Part shown: in pieces, positions 46,052 through 52,921 of the stretch | How the letters are laid out: the number at the start of each line of letters is the position of its first letter | Numbering within the stretch: the first letter of the stretch is position 1 | Virus record (IMG/VR): IMGVR_UViG_3300022868_000023 | Location: 1-52,921 of that record | From: a virus | Length of the DNA stretch: 52,921 nt | Direction: 5' to 3' (one strand) | The notes under the pieces: model-generated | What the model saw: only the letters and a program-made list of their open reading frames with translations | Told to the model about the DNA's origin: nothing | Databases searched by the model: none | Translations under genes and position numbers: made by a program

Positions 46052-46377
46052 TCCTGAACCCTGGCACAGGGCCAGTAACCAACGCCACAGAAGCCAACGC
46101 CACCGAAAACATCAAGCACTTCCTGGCCGACGTTGGTATACCCAATATCAATTGGATGCGGGCCCCTAAGATGGACTACGGCGAGGGCCGGTATGCTTTC
46201 CTGCTCTGGAAGGGCAACCAGTGCTCCGAGGTCCAGATGCCGGGGCTACCCCTGGAACGTGTCAGGTTCATGGAAAACGAGGGGCAAAACATCTTTGACT
46301 TCCCCCGGCTGTACGTGGACAACGGCTCGTGGATATGGTGTATTGCTATCGATTGTGTTTTTGCAGACGAGGACTGA
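46042..46377 (+). CDS. Hypothetical protein
   Basis: 111 residues from the ATG at 46042 (GGAGGAGACAAC ahead). Alpha/beta; no motif recognised. Confidence 0.55.
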   Translation: MQVILNPGTGPVTNATEANATENIKHFLADVGIPNINWMRAPKMDYGEGRYAFLLWKGNQCSEVQMPGLPLERVRFMENEGQNIFDFPRLYVDNGSWIWCIAIDCVFADED

Positions 46378-46378
46378 C

Positions 46379-46570
46379 TTGCGCGTAACAGTATACAAAG
46401 ACAGCGACAGGTATCTGGCGCTGATAGCTGACGGCTGGTGGATGGCCTACGGTACGACGGCCAAGCAGGCACTCAAGAGGGTACTCAAGAGATACGAGCG
46501 GGAAATGAGACACAGGCTGACCAGGGAGGATATGCGATGGAATGGATTGCAGTTGAGCGTGGGTTTGTGA
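46379..46570 (+). CDS. Small basic protein, TTG start
   Basis: 63 residues (RVTVYKDSDRYLALIADGWW ...). Strand, then a basic helix (TTAKQALKRVLKRYEREM), the shape of HicB-like or Arc-like small proteins (x-Y-x-D-x-x-x-Y-x-A-x-x-x-x-x-x-A-x-G-x-T-x-x-E-A-L). Overlaps the next gene by 34 bases. Start uncertain. Confidence 0.45.
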   Translation: MRVTVYKDSDRYLALIADGWWMAYGTTAKQALKRVLKRYEREMRHRLTREDMRWNGLQLSVGL

Positions 46571-46743
46571 AAAACAAGCTGTACCTACTATGTGGGCGAA
46601 ACTATTGGGGCGAAAACGTAATGGACTTTGGCTTCTGGAATGGCGACGAATGGGACTTGGCAACTAACAACTTTGAACCCCAGTTCTATGCCGTGATAGA
46701 ATGGCCGCCAGAGTTGGAGGAGACTGATGGAGAAGCTAACTGA
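46537..46743 (+). CDS. Small hypothetical protein
   Basis: 68 residues from the ATG at 46537 (AGGGAGGATATGCG ahead). Trp- and Tyr-rich beta pattern (GRNYWGENVMDFGFWNGDEW). Unknown. Confidence 0.5.
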   Translation: MEWIAVERGFVKNKLYLLCGRNYWGENVMDFGFWNGDEWDLATNNFEPQFYAVIEWPPELEETDGEAN

Positions 46744-46957
46744 ACTAAGAACTTACAGGGTTGATTTGGTCTGTGCACAGTGCGGGAAGGGCCGCATGAT
46801 TCAAACAGGGGAGCTCCCCACCGACTACCCACCGCGGTTCCCACACCGATGCTCGACGTGTGGCTGTGAGAAGAGATTTGATCATATCTATCCTCGATAT
46901 ACAGAGAAGGACGTAGAGGTAAGTAACGTGGCCACCGCTGAGCAAGGAGGAGACTGA
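46727..46957 (+). CDS. Zinc-ribbon protein
   Basis: 76 residues: CAQCGKGRM...CSTCGCEK, a clean four-Cys ribbon. Overlaps the previous gene and shares its last base with the next start. Confidence 0.6.
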   Translation: MEKLTELRTYRVDLVCAQCGKGRMIQTGELPTDYPPRFPHRCSTCGCEKRFDHIYPRYTEKDVEVSNVATAEQGGD

Positions 46958-47163
46958 TGGAAGACCTGATTGAAGCGCTACAGATATTCTTGAAATATAG
47001 AAACAAGAAGTTCCCCACGCATTGCGAACATGACATCCTGTACGTTTGCGGGATTGACCAAGCCGCGGTGTCAGGCGAGGATAAGTTTAGGCTTGCAGAG
47101 CTTGGTTTCCTTCTTGACCCCGAGGGCATAGGGTTCATGTCGTATCATTACGGCGCGTGCTAA
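46957..47163 (+). CDS. Small hypothetical protein
   Basis: 68 residues. Helix then beta; several Cys/His (HCEHDILYVCG). AAGGAGGAGACTG ahead. Unknown. Confidence 0.5.
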   Translation: MEDLIEALQIFLKYRNKKFPTHCEHDILYVCGIDQAAVSGEDKFRLAELGFLLDPEGIGFMSYHYGAC

Positions 47164-47186
47164 CGTTGCACACTTGAGGAGACGAC

Positions 47187-47381
47187 GTGACCAATAACAT
47201 AGACGACATAACGCGCGAGGAATTCGCTGAGGCATGGGCCGAGATGCCCTGGTGGTACAGGGAATATCTCTATTCAAAGGCAGTCTTTTCACTACTGCCA
47301 TACTACTGCCTACCCGCGTGGCTGACACTGCTCGCGTTGCTGGCCATTGTAGCAGTTGCACACTTGAGGACTGGGATTTGA
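47187..47381 (+). CDS. Small membrane protein, GTG start
   Basis: 64 residues. N-terminal ITREEFAEAWAEMPWW resembles the REEL motif of neighbours, then two hydrophobic stretches (FSLLPYYCLPAWL and TLLALLAIVAVAH). Confidence 0.5.
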   Translation: MTNNIDDITREEFAEAWAEMPWWYREYLYSKAVFSLLPYYCLPAWLTLLALLAIVAVAHLRTGI

Positions 47382-47412
47382 CGCACCAACATAAGCGACA
47401 GGGAGATATGCC

Positions 47413-47796
47413 ATGAAGAGATTCGTAGCCTTTCTTATTTTTTGCATTGCTTTGACATCGTGTGGCAACGCGTGCGACACTGATGAATATTTCACCACAG
47501 TAAGCCCGTTGCTCCAAGAGTGGGACGACATAGTTAGTATAGCACATAGAACGTCACGGATTGCCCTACCCAGTGTGCTTTCTAATCTACAAAGTATCAA
47601 GCGACGTACCGAGCGCCTCGAAATCCCAGGGTGCTTTGAAGATGCCCACTCGTTCCTGATAAAAGACATGCACTATACCATCGAGGGCTTTCTAGCATTC
47701 GCCGGGAGCGCAGACGACGCGACCATAAGTCAGAAGTTCGGCCTGGCCCAGACCAATGGCGAGACGTGGCTGCTAAGATTGACATCTGCAAAATGA
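47413..47796 (+). CDS. Putative lipoprotein
   Basis: 127 residues. MKRFVAFLIFCIALTSCGNA is a short signal peptide with lipobox LTSC (Cys17). The mature part is helical. Second lipoprotein of the right arm, again directly ahead of an RNA/GIY-YIG module, as is the one at 41713. AGGGAGATATGCC ahead. Confidence 0.6.
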   Translation: MKRFVAFLIFCIALTSCGNACDTDEYFTTVSPLLQEWDDIVSIAHRTSRIALPSVLSNLQSIKRRTERLEIPGCFEDAHSFLIKDMHYTIEGFLAFAGSADDATISQKFGLAQTNGETWLLRLTSAK

Positions 47797-47817
47797 ACAT
47801 AACGCACACTCTGTAAT

Positions 47818-47846
47818 TTGACAAAATCGCGAATCTGTGGTATAAT
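47818..47846 (+). promoter_or_regulatory. Promoter of RNA/GIY-YIG module copy 2
   Basis: TTGACA (47818-47823), 17 bases, TATAAT (47841-47846). Spacer as in the copy at 41969 and close to the head-operon promoter at 13908. Confidence 0.85.
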
Positions 47847-48300
47847 GCAAAAGTGCCAGAATTGGAAAAGGGCTTTCTTTCTGCAGAAGGCTCAATATAA
47901 CAATCGTAGAATAACCCCTACGTGCGACGGCTCTCTTCCGACTCTGGCACACAGACAGGCTGACTGCATCGCGTGCGTAGGGGTTTTCTGTATCAACAGG
48001 GGATGCAGAAAATGACAAAGGGTACTTATGAGATTAAGAACAGGTTGGATGGGATGGCGTATGGGGGGAGTTCTGGGGACATTGAGCAACGGTGGATGGC
48101 ACACCTCTGGATGCTTCGCAACGACAGACATCACTGTGCGCATCTACAGAATGCGTGGAACAAGTATGGTGAGGACGTGTTTGAATTTAGCGTGCTTGAA
48201 GTGATTGAAGACCCAGATGAGCGTTTGGCGGCTGAACAGGCGTGGCTTGACATACATCACGCCAACAAGACTTGCTACAACGTTGCCATTACAGCGGGGC
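47841..48300 (+). repeat. Direct repeat, copy 2 of 2 (with 36483-36942)
   Basis: About 460 identical bases covering promoter -10, RNA and nuclease domain. The flanks on both sides are unrelated, so the repeated unit itself moved or was converted. Confidence 0.8.
47847..48014 (+). ncRNA. Pseudoknotted leader RNA, copy 2, ahead of a GIY-YIG gene
   Basis: Sequence identical to copy 1 by eye. Helix A 47853-47860 with 47943-47950; helix B 47913-47922 with 47976-47985; internal hairpin 47870-47893; start-codon hairpin ends on the ATG at 48012. Confidence 0.75.
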
Positions 48301-48653
48301 CAGCAGGGCCTATGGCAGAAGAGACCAAGCAAAAGCTAAGCGCGGCGCACAAGGGCAAGAAGCATACTGATGAGCACAGGCGCAATAATAGCAATGCCAA
48401 GATGGGACACGCAACTTCTCCAGAGACTCGCAAGAAACTAAGCAAGGCAGGCATGGGGCGCGTAGTCTCTGAGGAGACACGCCAAAAGTTGCGCGACAGG
48501 GAGTACACCGAAGAAGCGCTCTGCAACATGAGCGACGCCCAGCGCGAATACTCCGCAGCCAGGCGCAAGTGGCTTGTTGGCTGTGACACCAGGTGGTATT
48601 TTGACGAGTTTGATGAGGACGATTTAGAATACAGAAGGAGTCTGGGAAGATGA
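48012..48653 (+). CDS. GIY-YIG homing endonuclease, RNA-module copy 2
   Basis: 213 residues. First about 96 residues identical to the gene at 36654 (GIY-YIG core, catalytic Arg and Glu present). The rest differs: NUMOD3-like repeats (GKKHTDEHRRNNS, HATSPETRKKLS) and a distinct acidic C-terminus (YFDEFDEDDLEY). A new DNA-binding tail on the same nuclease suggests retargeting. Confidence 0.87.
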   Translation: MTKGTYEIKNRLDGMAYGGSSGDIEQRWMAHLWMLRNDRHHCAHLQNAWNKYGEDVFEFSVLEVIEDPDERLAAEQAWLDIHHANKTCYNVAITAGPAGPMAEETKQKLSAAHKGKKHTDEHRRNNSNAKMGHATSPETRKKLSKAGMGRVVSEETRQKLRDREYTEEALCNMSDAQREYSAARRKWLVGCDTRWYFDEFDEDDLEYRRSLGR

Positions 48654-48695
48654 GAAGGCACAAAGACAACGCGGCGCGGAACGAGGAGATCTAAT

Positions 48696-49991
48696 ATGGG
48701 GCGCAATCTATACGAAATAACACCACAAGGCGGGATAAAGTTCACGTCTCGCCGCATGGGACAGGTAAGAGTAGCCAACTATGTCTACGATATCTGGCTG
48801 CCTATCCTGGGCGCGAAGGGAGTAGCAGTGTATAGCGTATACTGCCGGTTAGAACGCGAGGGGGTAGTCAAGGCTATTACACAGGCAGACTTGGCGCGGG
48901 CCTGCCGAATAGGGCCAGACACGTTGCGGGGGATAAATGAGCAGCTTGAAGAGTGTGGATTTGTCAAGATTACAAAGCCAACAGCCTACAAGCGACTGAT
49001 GCATTGGACGACCGAAGTTGAAGTATACGACCCGCCAACAGAAGTGCCAGCAGAAATCGTGGAAAAGTACCAACACCGCCAGGGCTATAAAGCATTGTCC
49101 ACTTGGCTCGTAGCCCCCGAAACAGTAGGCCAGCAACTACCTAGTATTTCCGAGGAAACTAACCAGTCGCTTGACGAGCAACTGCCTAGTTGTCCCAACG
49201 TTGTATCCCTTGGGTTGAATACCTTGGATGTTGCAAACACTACGACTAACGTCGTGGGGCAAGAAAACAACAATAAGACCCACGTTGACGTAGTAAAGAG
49301 CATTACACCTACCAACGTAGAAGTCACACCAACCCACGTTGGGGACAAAGCAACTGGGCGTGTTCTGGGGGAGAGCATACAACTCTTGGAAGACGGCATC
49401 GAGATAGAGGGGCCATTCGATGTTGAGTTTATAGAGATGGCTGAACCAGACCACGTTGAGGACAGGGGGGCGGGTTTTCTCATGCCTGATGGGAGGTACA
49501 TTACGCAAGACCAGCTCACGGCAGACCTCGCGCCTGATGGTTATCCGCGCGACTGCGAGGAGATTTTCGAGTTCGCAACGCCAGCCCCTCGCGTTCAGCG
49601 CACAAAAGTTGAGCGTGAGGCCATCATCGCTAGGGCTATGGACACCTATCAGCACAAGCATTCGTTGGGCGGTGAGAGCGAAATCGCCCAGACCTGGGCC
49701 AACGTACCAACCGCGCAAGGTGTCATCCTAACCTGTTTCCACCGACTCAGCGGCATGGCAGAGCCTGTCACGAAATCGCGGCGTGACAGCGCGACACATG
49801 CTGCTGAAGTTTTATACAAAGAAATCGGATCAGCCCGCGACGTCTGCAAGAGGCTAGACGCGTTTTTCGCTGAGCGTGCCAAGGGCGAGAAGTATCAGTT
49901 TGACATCGTGAGTTTGCACAGCCTCGTGAATACGTTGTGCGCGATGCAGGAACAGGCGGCTGGACCGAAGATTATCAGGGTGGGGGGATAG
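48696..49991 (+). CDS. Replication-initiation-like winged-helix protein
   Basis: 431 residues. N-terminal domain (about 1-110) has VYDIWLPILGAKGVAVYSVY and a winged-helix ITQADLARACRIGPDTLRGI, then LEECGFVKITKP, as in phage replisome organisers and DnaD/RepA-like initiators. A long polar linker (about 140-290) follows and a helical C-terminal domain (about 300-420) that may bind helicase or DNA. Its position in the arm with sliding clamp and resolvase supports a replication role. Start at 48696 after GAGGAG. Confidence 0.6.
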   Translation: MGRNLYEITPQGGIKFTSRRMGQVRVANYVYDIWLPILGAKGVAVYSVYCRLEREGVVKAITQADLARACRIGPDTLRGINEQLEECGFVKITKPTAYKRLMHWTTEVEVYDPPTEVPAEIVEKYQHRQGYKALSTWLVAPETVGQQLPSISEETNQSLDEQLPSCPNVVSLGLNTLDVANTTTNVVGQENNNKTHVDVVKSITPTNVEVTPTHVGDKATGRVLGESIQLLEDGIEIEGPFDVEFIEMAEPDHVEDRGAGFLMPDGRYITQDQLTADLAPDGYPRDCEEIFEFATPAPRVQRTKVEREAIIARAMDTYQHKHSLGGESEIAQTWANVPTAQGVILTCFHRLSGMAEPVTKSRRDSATHAAEVLYKEIGSARDVCKRLDAFFAERAKGEKYQFDIVSLHSLVNTLCAMQEQAAGPKIIRVGG

Positions 49992-49993
49992 AC

Positions 49994-50572
49994 ATGGCTG
50001 AGATATGGAAAGTGTGTCGGGTAGATGCGGGCGGTACGTGGCGGAGTGCTATGGCAGATACGCCAAGCCTGCGCAGGCTTGGGCTGGACTTGGCGTATTG
50101 CTTACATGAGGAGACTGTAGCCCCAGAGGGGACTGTTGGAATTGTGGCCTTCTCTATACAGGAGGGGGCGGAGGGGTGGGGCGCTAGCCGCCTTGACTCA
50201 TTCGTTGTTTTGCGGTGTACTACCGACCACGACCCCGAACCGATTGATGCGTTATTGAGATTTTCTGCCTGGTGTCTATGGCGATGGGGAAAGAGGTTCT
50301 TGCGTGGGAGAGTGTCCCCTGACTGCCCTATAATACCTGTTCCACCAGGCACAGTAACCGTTCCTAGTCTAACGCCAGTTGAGTGTGTGTGGAGGAGTGA
50401 CGATGAGTGGAGAACTTGCGATTATCAGCGACGCGGGTTTTGTTTCAGGGCAAGATGGCGGGGTGACATTAGACCTTACTGTGAATATGCTGGGTGGGCC
50501 AGCCATAGCATCAGTTCCCTTCGTGCTAGGCGCGAACTTTGTAAGCGATGCGAGTATATGCAATGTCTATAG
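49994..50572 (+). CDS. Hypothetical protein; 3' part overlaps the next gene
   Basis: 192 residues. The first about 140 look like a normal alpha/beta protein. The last about 55 (rich in Arg, Cys, Trp) lie fully within the next gene in another frame, so the frame may simply run on by chance, or a frameshift has removed the true end. Starts 2 bases after the previous stop. Confidence 0.5.
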   Translation: MAEIWKVCRVDAGGTWRSAMADTPSLRRLGLDLAYCLHEETVAPEGTVGIVAFSIQEGAEGWGASRLDSFVVLRCTTDHDPEPIDALLRFSAWCLWRWGKRFLRGRVSPDCPIIPVPPGTVTVPSLTPVECVWRSDDEWRTCDYQRRGFCFRARWRGDIRPYCEYAGWASHSISSLRARRELCKRCEYMQCL

Positions 50573-50672
50573 CATCGAAGGGATGGCTTGCATTGTAGAG
50601 ACTATAGGCGACCACGTTCAGTTCGTTGAGCTATTCAAGCCTGTTGCACAATTACAAGGAGAGCAAAAATGA
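50403..50672 (+). CDS. Hypothetical beta-rich protein
   Basis: 89 residues from the ATG at 50403 (GGAGGAGTGACG ahead). GELAIISDAGFVSGQDGGVT and LDLTVNMLGGPAIASVPFV are regular strands. Strong ribosome-binding site supports it despite the 170-base overlap with the gene before. Confidence 0.55.
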   Translation: MSGELAIISDAGFVSGQDGGVTLDLTVNMLGGPAIASVPFVLGANFVSDASICNVYSIEGMACIVETIGDHVQFVELFKPVAQLQGEQK

Positions 50673-51013
50673 TGTTTGGCACGGGAGAACATCTGTCTAC
50701 TGAGGGATGGGACCCAGAATGCGCGGCTTTATGCCAGGCCATTAATTTAATTGAAGGCATAGAGACATGTGAATCTTGCTGCGGTCACGGGAAAAGCCCG
50801 TACAGAATTTGGTTCTACGCAAGGTGTCTCTGCCGCCTGCCATACGTGGCGTGTTGGTTTCAGTACGGGTGGCGGGTTACTGTACAAACAGACGACGATC
50901 TGTCGCCGGCGTGGTTTATGATTGAGGGACCTGCTGGGGCATACGACGAGGCCGACGAGATTGCTGGGCTGATTCGAGAAGTCATTCAAGGAGATGAAGA
51001 TGTACAAACCTAA
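50669..51013 (+). CDS. Hypothetical protein with an ESCCGHGK motif
   Basis: 114 residues. LIEGIETCESCCGHGKSPYR and IWFYA is a motif common in small phage proteins (Cys-Cys-Gly-His, probably metal-bound). Helical ends. AAGGAGAGC ahead. Confidence 0.6.
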   Translation: MMFGTGEHLSTEGWDPECAALCQAINLIEGIETCESCCGHGKSPYRIWFYARCLCRLPYVACWFQYGWRVTVQTDDDLSPAWFMIEGPAGAYDEADEIAGLIREVIQGDEDVQT

Positions 51014-51533
51014 AGCCGGTGATCGGGTAGAGTTCGTTGGGGCTGATTGGTACTATGGTGCCGTGCTCACAGGAGACCGGGGGACGGTTATGGAAGACGA
51101 CAAGGGCCTGGCCTACGTCTTGTGGAGGGATAAGCATAGCATCCCGCCGTGGTCTCTGTGTCGGCGCATAGATGAGGAGATAGTTATGCCAAAAGTGGGC
51201 GACAGGGCAGAAGTGGCATCTCCCACAGAGCAATGGCTAGACGCGTGCAAAGACTTTTATGGCCGCGTGTACTCCCACTGTACAAGCGCCAACATAGATA
51301 GTCTTGCCCACGAGTTGCACCGCAAGCACGTTGAGTTGTTCCCGCCACCAGAAACCAAAGACCCCGTTTGTCCTAAGTGCGGTTGTGGCGAAACAACTGT
51401 ATGGTATTGTGACGGTAAGCGCCTAAATCCAGAAGCTCTTTGCTTCAAGCGCGCTCGTGGCGATGAACATATGCACCGCTTCTGTGCAAATTGTGACTAT
51501 GAGTGGCTAGAACCGTGTCTGGATGCGAAATGA
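51000..51533 (+). CDS. KOW/SH3-like plus zinc-ribbon protein
   Basis: 177 residues from the ATG at 51000 (the ATG at 50994 touches GGAG directly). First 60 residues: KPKAGDRVEFVGADWYYGAV, then GDRGTVME and YVLWRD, an SH3/KOW-like barrel. C-terminal half: CPKCGCGETTVWYC...CANCDYEW zinc ribbon. Probably nucleic-acid related. Confidence 0.6.
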   Translation: MYKPKAGDRVEFVGADWYYGAVLTGDRGTVMEDDKGLAYVLWRDKHSIPPWSLCRRIDEEIVMPKVGDRAEVASPTEQWLDACKDFYGRVYSHCTSANIDSLAHELHRKHVELFPPPETKDPVCPKCGCGETTVWYCDGKRLNPEALCFKRARGDEHMHRFCANCDYEWLEPCLDAK

Positions 51534-51733
51534 TGGACACAGCCAACACGGAAACTGCGCGGGCAATAGTGGCACAGAATATGTTCAGATACATCGTGCA
51601 CTTAGAGAAGGCCCTGGAGAGAATAGCGACCGTTTACGATTGGCACGGCAAGATACCCGACGATAGTTACGTAGGTGAGAGCGTTGCGCTCTACGATTGC
51701 ATTGATATTGCTAAAGAGGCATTGAGTACATGA
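51530..51733 (+). CDS. Small helical protein
   Basis: 67 residues, helical (RYIVHLEKALERIATVYDWH). Overlaps both neighbours by 4 bases. Unknown. Confidence 0.5.
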   Translation: MMDTANTETARAIVAQNMFRYIVHLEKALERIATVYDWHGKIPDDSYVGESVALYDCIDIAKEALST

Positions 51734-52206
51734 TCTGGCACGACACCCTCATCCGCGAATGGGCCGAAGCAGGCGGAGTAACCCCATACGACGCCAACTG
51801 CGTCAATCCCGCGTCACTGGACTTGAGGCTGGGCAACAAGTTCATAGACCTGGCAACGATGTTGCCGTTTACCGCGGAGAAGATAACACTCGTTCACGGC
51901 GACGCTATTCTGGCGACCACGTTAGAGTACATCAAGATGCCCGCCAACATTGCCGGAAGCATCTACCTGAAATCGACATTGGCACGCCGGGGGTTGGACC
52001 ATTCCCTGGCCGGATGGGTTGATTGCGAATTTTCGGGGACCCTGACGCTTGAATTACACGCTCACCGTCCCATTGAACTGTACGCAGGCCAACGTGTGTT
52101 GCAGATGGTGTTTCATGTGACTGTTGGTATTCCCTCTGTGGGTTATCGTGGACGTTACATGGGGCAGACAGGGCCTACACCAGCACGACTTGACACAGTG
52201 CCGTAG
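51730..52206 (+). CDS. dcd: dCTP deaminase / dUTPase-like enzyme
   Basis: 158 residues. NPASLDLRLGNKF near residue 29, AGSIYLKSTLARRGL near residue 77 and WVDCEFSGTLTLEL near residue 98, with the catalytic Glu in TLEL, are the signature segments of trimeric dCTP deaminases; the related dUTPases share the fold. It would feed thymidylate supply or remove dUTP during phage replication. Shorter than E. coli Dcd (193 residues) at the C-terminus. Confidence 0.85.
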   Translation: MIWHDTLIREWAEAGGVTPYDANCVNPASLDLRLGNKFIDLATMLPFTAEKITLVHGDAILATTLEYIKMPANIAGSIYLKSTLARRGLDHSLAGWVDCEFSGTLTLELHAHRPIELYAGQRVLQMVFHVTVGIPSVGYRGRYMGQTGPTPARLDTVP

Positions 52207-52218
52207 CTGTGCTATAAT
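52190..52218 (+). promoter_or_regulatory. Sigma70-like promoter
   Basis: TTGACA (52190-52195), 17 bases, TATAAT (52213-52218), then GGGGGCAGA and the palindrome AGTCTTTGCGCAAAGAGA (52231-52248) in the leader of the gene at 52265. Confidence 0.85.
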
Positions 52219-52264
52219 GGGGGCAGAAGAAGTCTTTGCGCAAAGAGATGCCAAGGAGGCAACG

Positions 52265-52498
52265 ATGAAGCAAACACTAAAGCAGGTCTTGGTTCTGAAG
52301 CAGCGATACTGCGAGATGTGGCGGGATAAACCAGACGAATACTGGTATGCGCGAACGGCAGAGGAGATGCTAGAACTGTCGCTGGCGCTTCGTAACCAGC
52401 ACGAGCATACACCAGATACTGAGCTAACGCAGATCGCGTCTATTTGCCTCAACTGGCTGGAAATGCGACAAGACAGGGAGATAGCCAATGCAAGTTAA
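52265..52498 (+). CDS. Small helical hypothetical protein
   Basis: 77 residues, all helical (EYWYARTAEEMLELSLALRN), AAGGAGGCAACG ahead. The AEEMLEL segment is reminiscent of small MazG-like or phage accessory helices, no firm match. Confidence 0.5.
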   Translation: MKQTLKQVLVLKQRYCEMWRDKPDEYWYARTAEEMLELSLALRNQHEHTPDTELTQIASICLNWLEMRQDREIANAS

Positions 52499-52646
52499 TC
52501 AGGCAATGCTAGGAGTATTTCTTATTGGGCTGATGCTGGGCATTGTCGTCATGGGCTTCGCTATGGGGGCTGTGGTTGACACGGCATACGCCGCCCTGCG
52601 TGCCAAGAATAGTCTAATAGCAAAGCTGCGGAGGCAACATGAGTAA
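52488..52646 (+). CDS. 52-residue membrane protein
   Basis: One to two hydrophobic spans (MLGVFLIGLMLGIVVMGFAM) and a basic tail. Overlaps both neighbours. Confidence 0.5.
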   Translation: MQVNQAMLGVFLIGLMLGIVVMGFAMGAVVDTAYAALRAKNSLIAKLRRQHE

Positions 52647-52779
52647 TCTGCTGCGCAAGTTCATCTACTGGGCTTTTAACCGACACTGCGCCCAATTGCA
52701 CAATGCTGATTATGAAGTCTGCCGCGATTTCTGGTGTTGGTTAGCCTACAAACTGGAAGGATGTGTGGAGTTGCCATGA
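52639..52779 (+). CDS. 46-residue hypothetical protein
   Basis: MSNLLRKFIYWAFNRHCAQL followed by more Cys and Trp residues. GGAGGCAAC ahead, overlapping the previous stop by 8 bases and the next start by 4. Confidence 0.45.
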   Translation: MSNLLRKFIYWAFNRHCAQLHNADYEVCRDFWCWLAYKLEGCVELP

Positions 52780-52921
52780 CTATACCCAAGGGAGCGATGA
52801 GCAAAAGGGTCTACGGGCGCCTGTCAACCGACCCCGAACGGTTACGGCTGCTGGAGGCCGTGGCTGAGGCAAGTAAGGCGGAGGCGCGGCGCGCATTTAG
52901 TCTCATGGGCGACGAAGGGAT
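52776..52921 (+). CDS. Small protein, 3' end cut by window edge
   Basis: First 48 codons of a helical, basic protein (MTIPKGAMSKRVYGRLSTDP ...). The repeated Leu/Ala-rich pattern after it hints at a ribbon-helix-helix or helical regulator. Incomplete. Confidence 0.45.
   Translation, partial: MTIPKGAMSKRVYGRLSTDPERLRLLEAVAEASKAEARRAFSLMGDEG

Larger units (their letters stand above)
6650..52248. repeat. AGTCTTTGNNCAAAGACT palindrome family (both arms)
   Basis: Copies start at 6650, 15353, 16272, 16572, 30948, 34000, 34548, 38605, 38977, 41064, 42847, 45123 and 52231; centre is GC, TA, CA or TG. On either strand it lies ahead of the next gene's ribosome-binding site in the direction of transcription, overlaps the -35 box at 34017 and is written into coding ends at 41064 and 42847 and a coding start at 45123. 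The copy at 30948 extends to a 20-base palindrome. A second operator-like family. Confidence 0.85.

Noticed and set aside
48650-48694. 14-codon frame between the GIY-YIG and replication genes
   Set aside because: Overlaps the previous stop and is translatable, but too short and without features to support as a gene.
1-52921. CRISPR array
   Set aside because: The palindromes are dispersed singly at gene starts, not in regular repeat-spacer arrays, and no cas gene is seen.

Overview
This window looks like part of the genome of a tailed double-stranded DNA phage or prophage (HK97-type capsid lineage). GC content is moderate. Promoters are sigma70-like (TTGACA, 17-base spacer, TATAAT) and ribosome-binding sites are AGGAGG-like, so the host is bacterial; nothing in the sequence names it. 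No integrase, DNA polymerase, endolysin or recognisable tail tube, sheath or tape-measure gene is visible, so the genome continues past at least one end. A sulfotransferase-like gene is cut by the left edge and a small gene by the right edge.

Layout. Positions 1 to about 23,420 are read entirely leftward (minus strand). From upstream to downstream this arm holds a dense run of tiny genes with several tandem paralogues (23.4-17.9 kb), an FtsK/SpoIIIE-type translocase, a beta-class DNA methyltransferase, an HslV/proteasome-like Ntn hydrolase, then a strong promoter followed by the packaging and head genes: putative small terminase, large terminase, a triple zinc-ribbon protein, portal, prohead protease, major capsid protein, an 842-residue glycine-rich beta-solenoid-like protein, a HigA-like antitoxin domain and the sulfotransferase. 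Two GIY-YIG homing endonuclease genes sit between the head genes. A divergent, promoter-rich control region (23,423-24,111) separates this arm from the right arm.

Positions 24,112-52,921 are read entirely rightward and resemble an early/accessory arm of about 70 mostly short genes. Recognisable products are a DNA polymerase sliding clamp, a RuvC-like resolvase, a replication-initiation-like winged-helix protein, a dCTP deaminase-like enzyme, a GHKL ATPase carrying a C-terminal HELAH motif, a small HEAGH protein, a DUF4326 protein, an HNH-like protein, two lipoproteins, many zinc ribbons and three further GIY-YIG endonucleases.

Strongest unexplained signals. (1) Three copies of a promoter plus a roughly 165-base pseudoknotted RNA directly ahead of GIY-YIG genes, with compensatory changes in both interlocking helices. 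(2) Two families of perfect palindromes placed just ahead of ribosome-binding sites: CAATCGATTG (17 exact copies plus one variant, right arm only) and AGTCTTTGNNCAAAGACT (13 copies, both arms). (3) A portal gene interrupted by an in-frame amber codon, followed in frame by its apparent C-terminal domain. (4) Two non-coding islands (27.4-27.6 kb and 38.48-39.0 kb) rich in long inverted repeats; the second also holds a degenerate tRNA-like fold. All function calls are from reading the sequence; no database search was possible.
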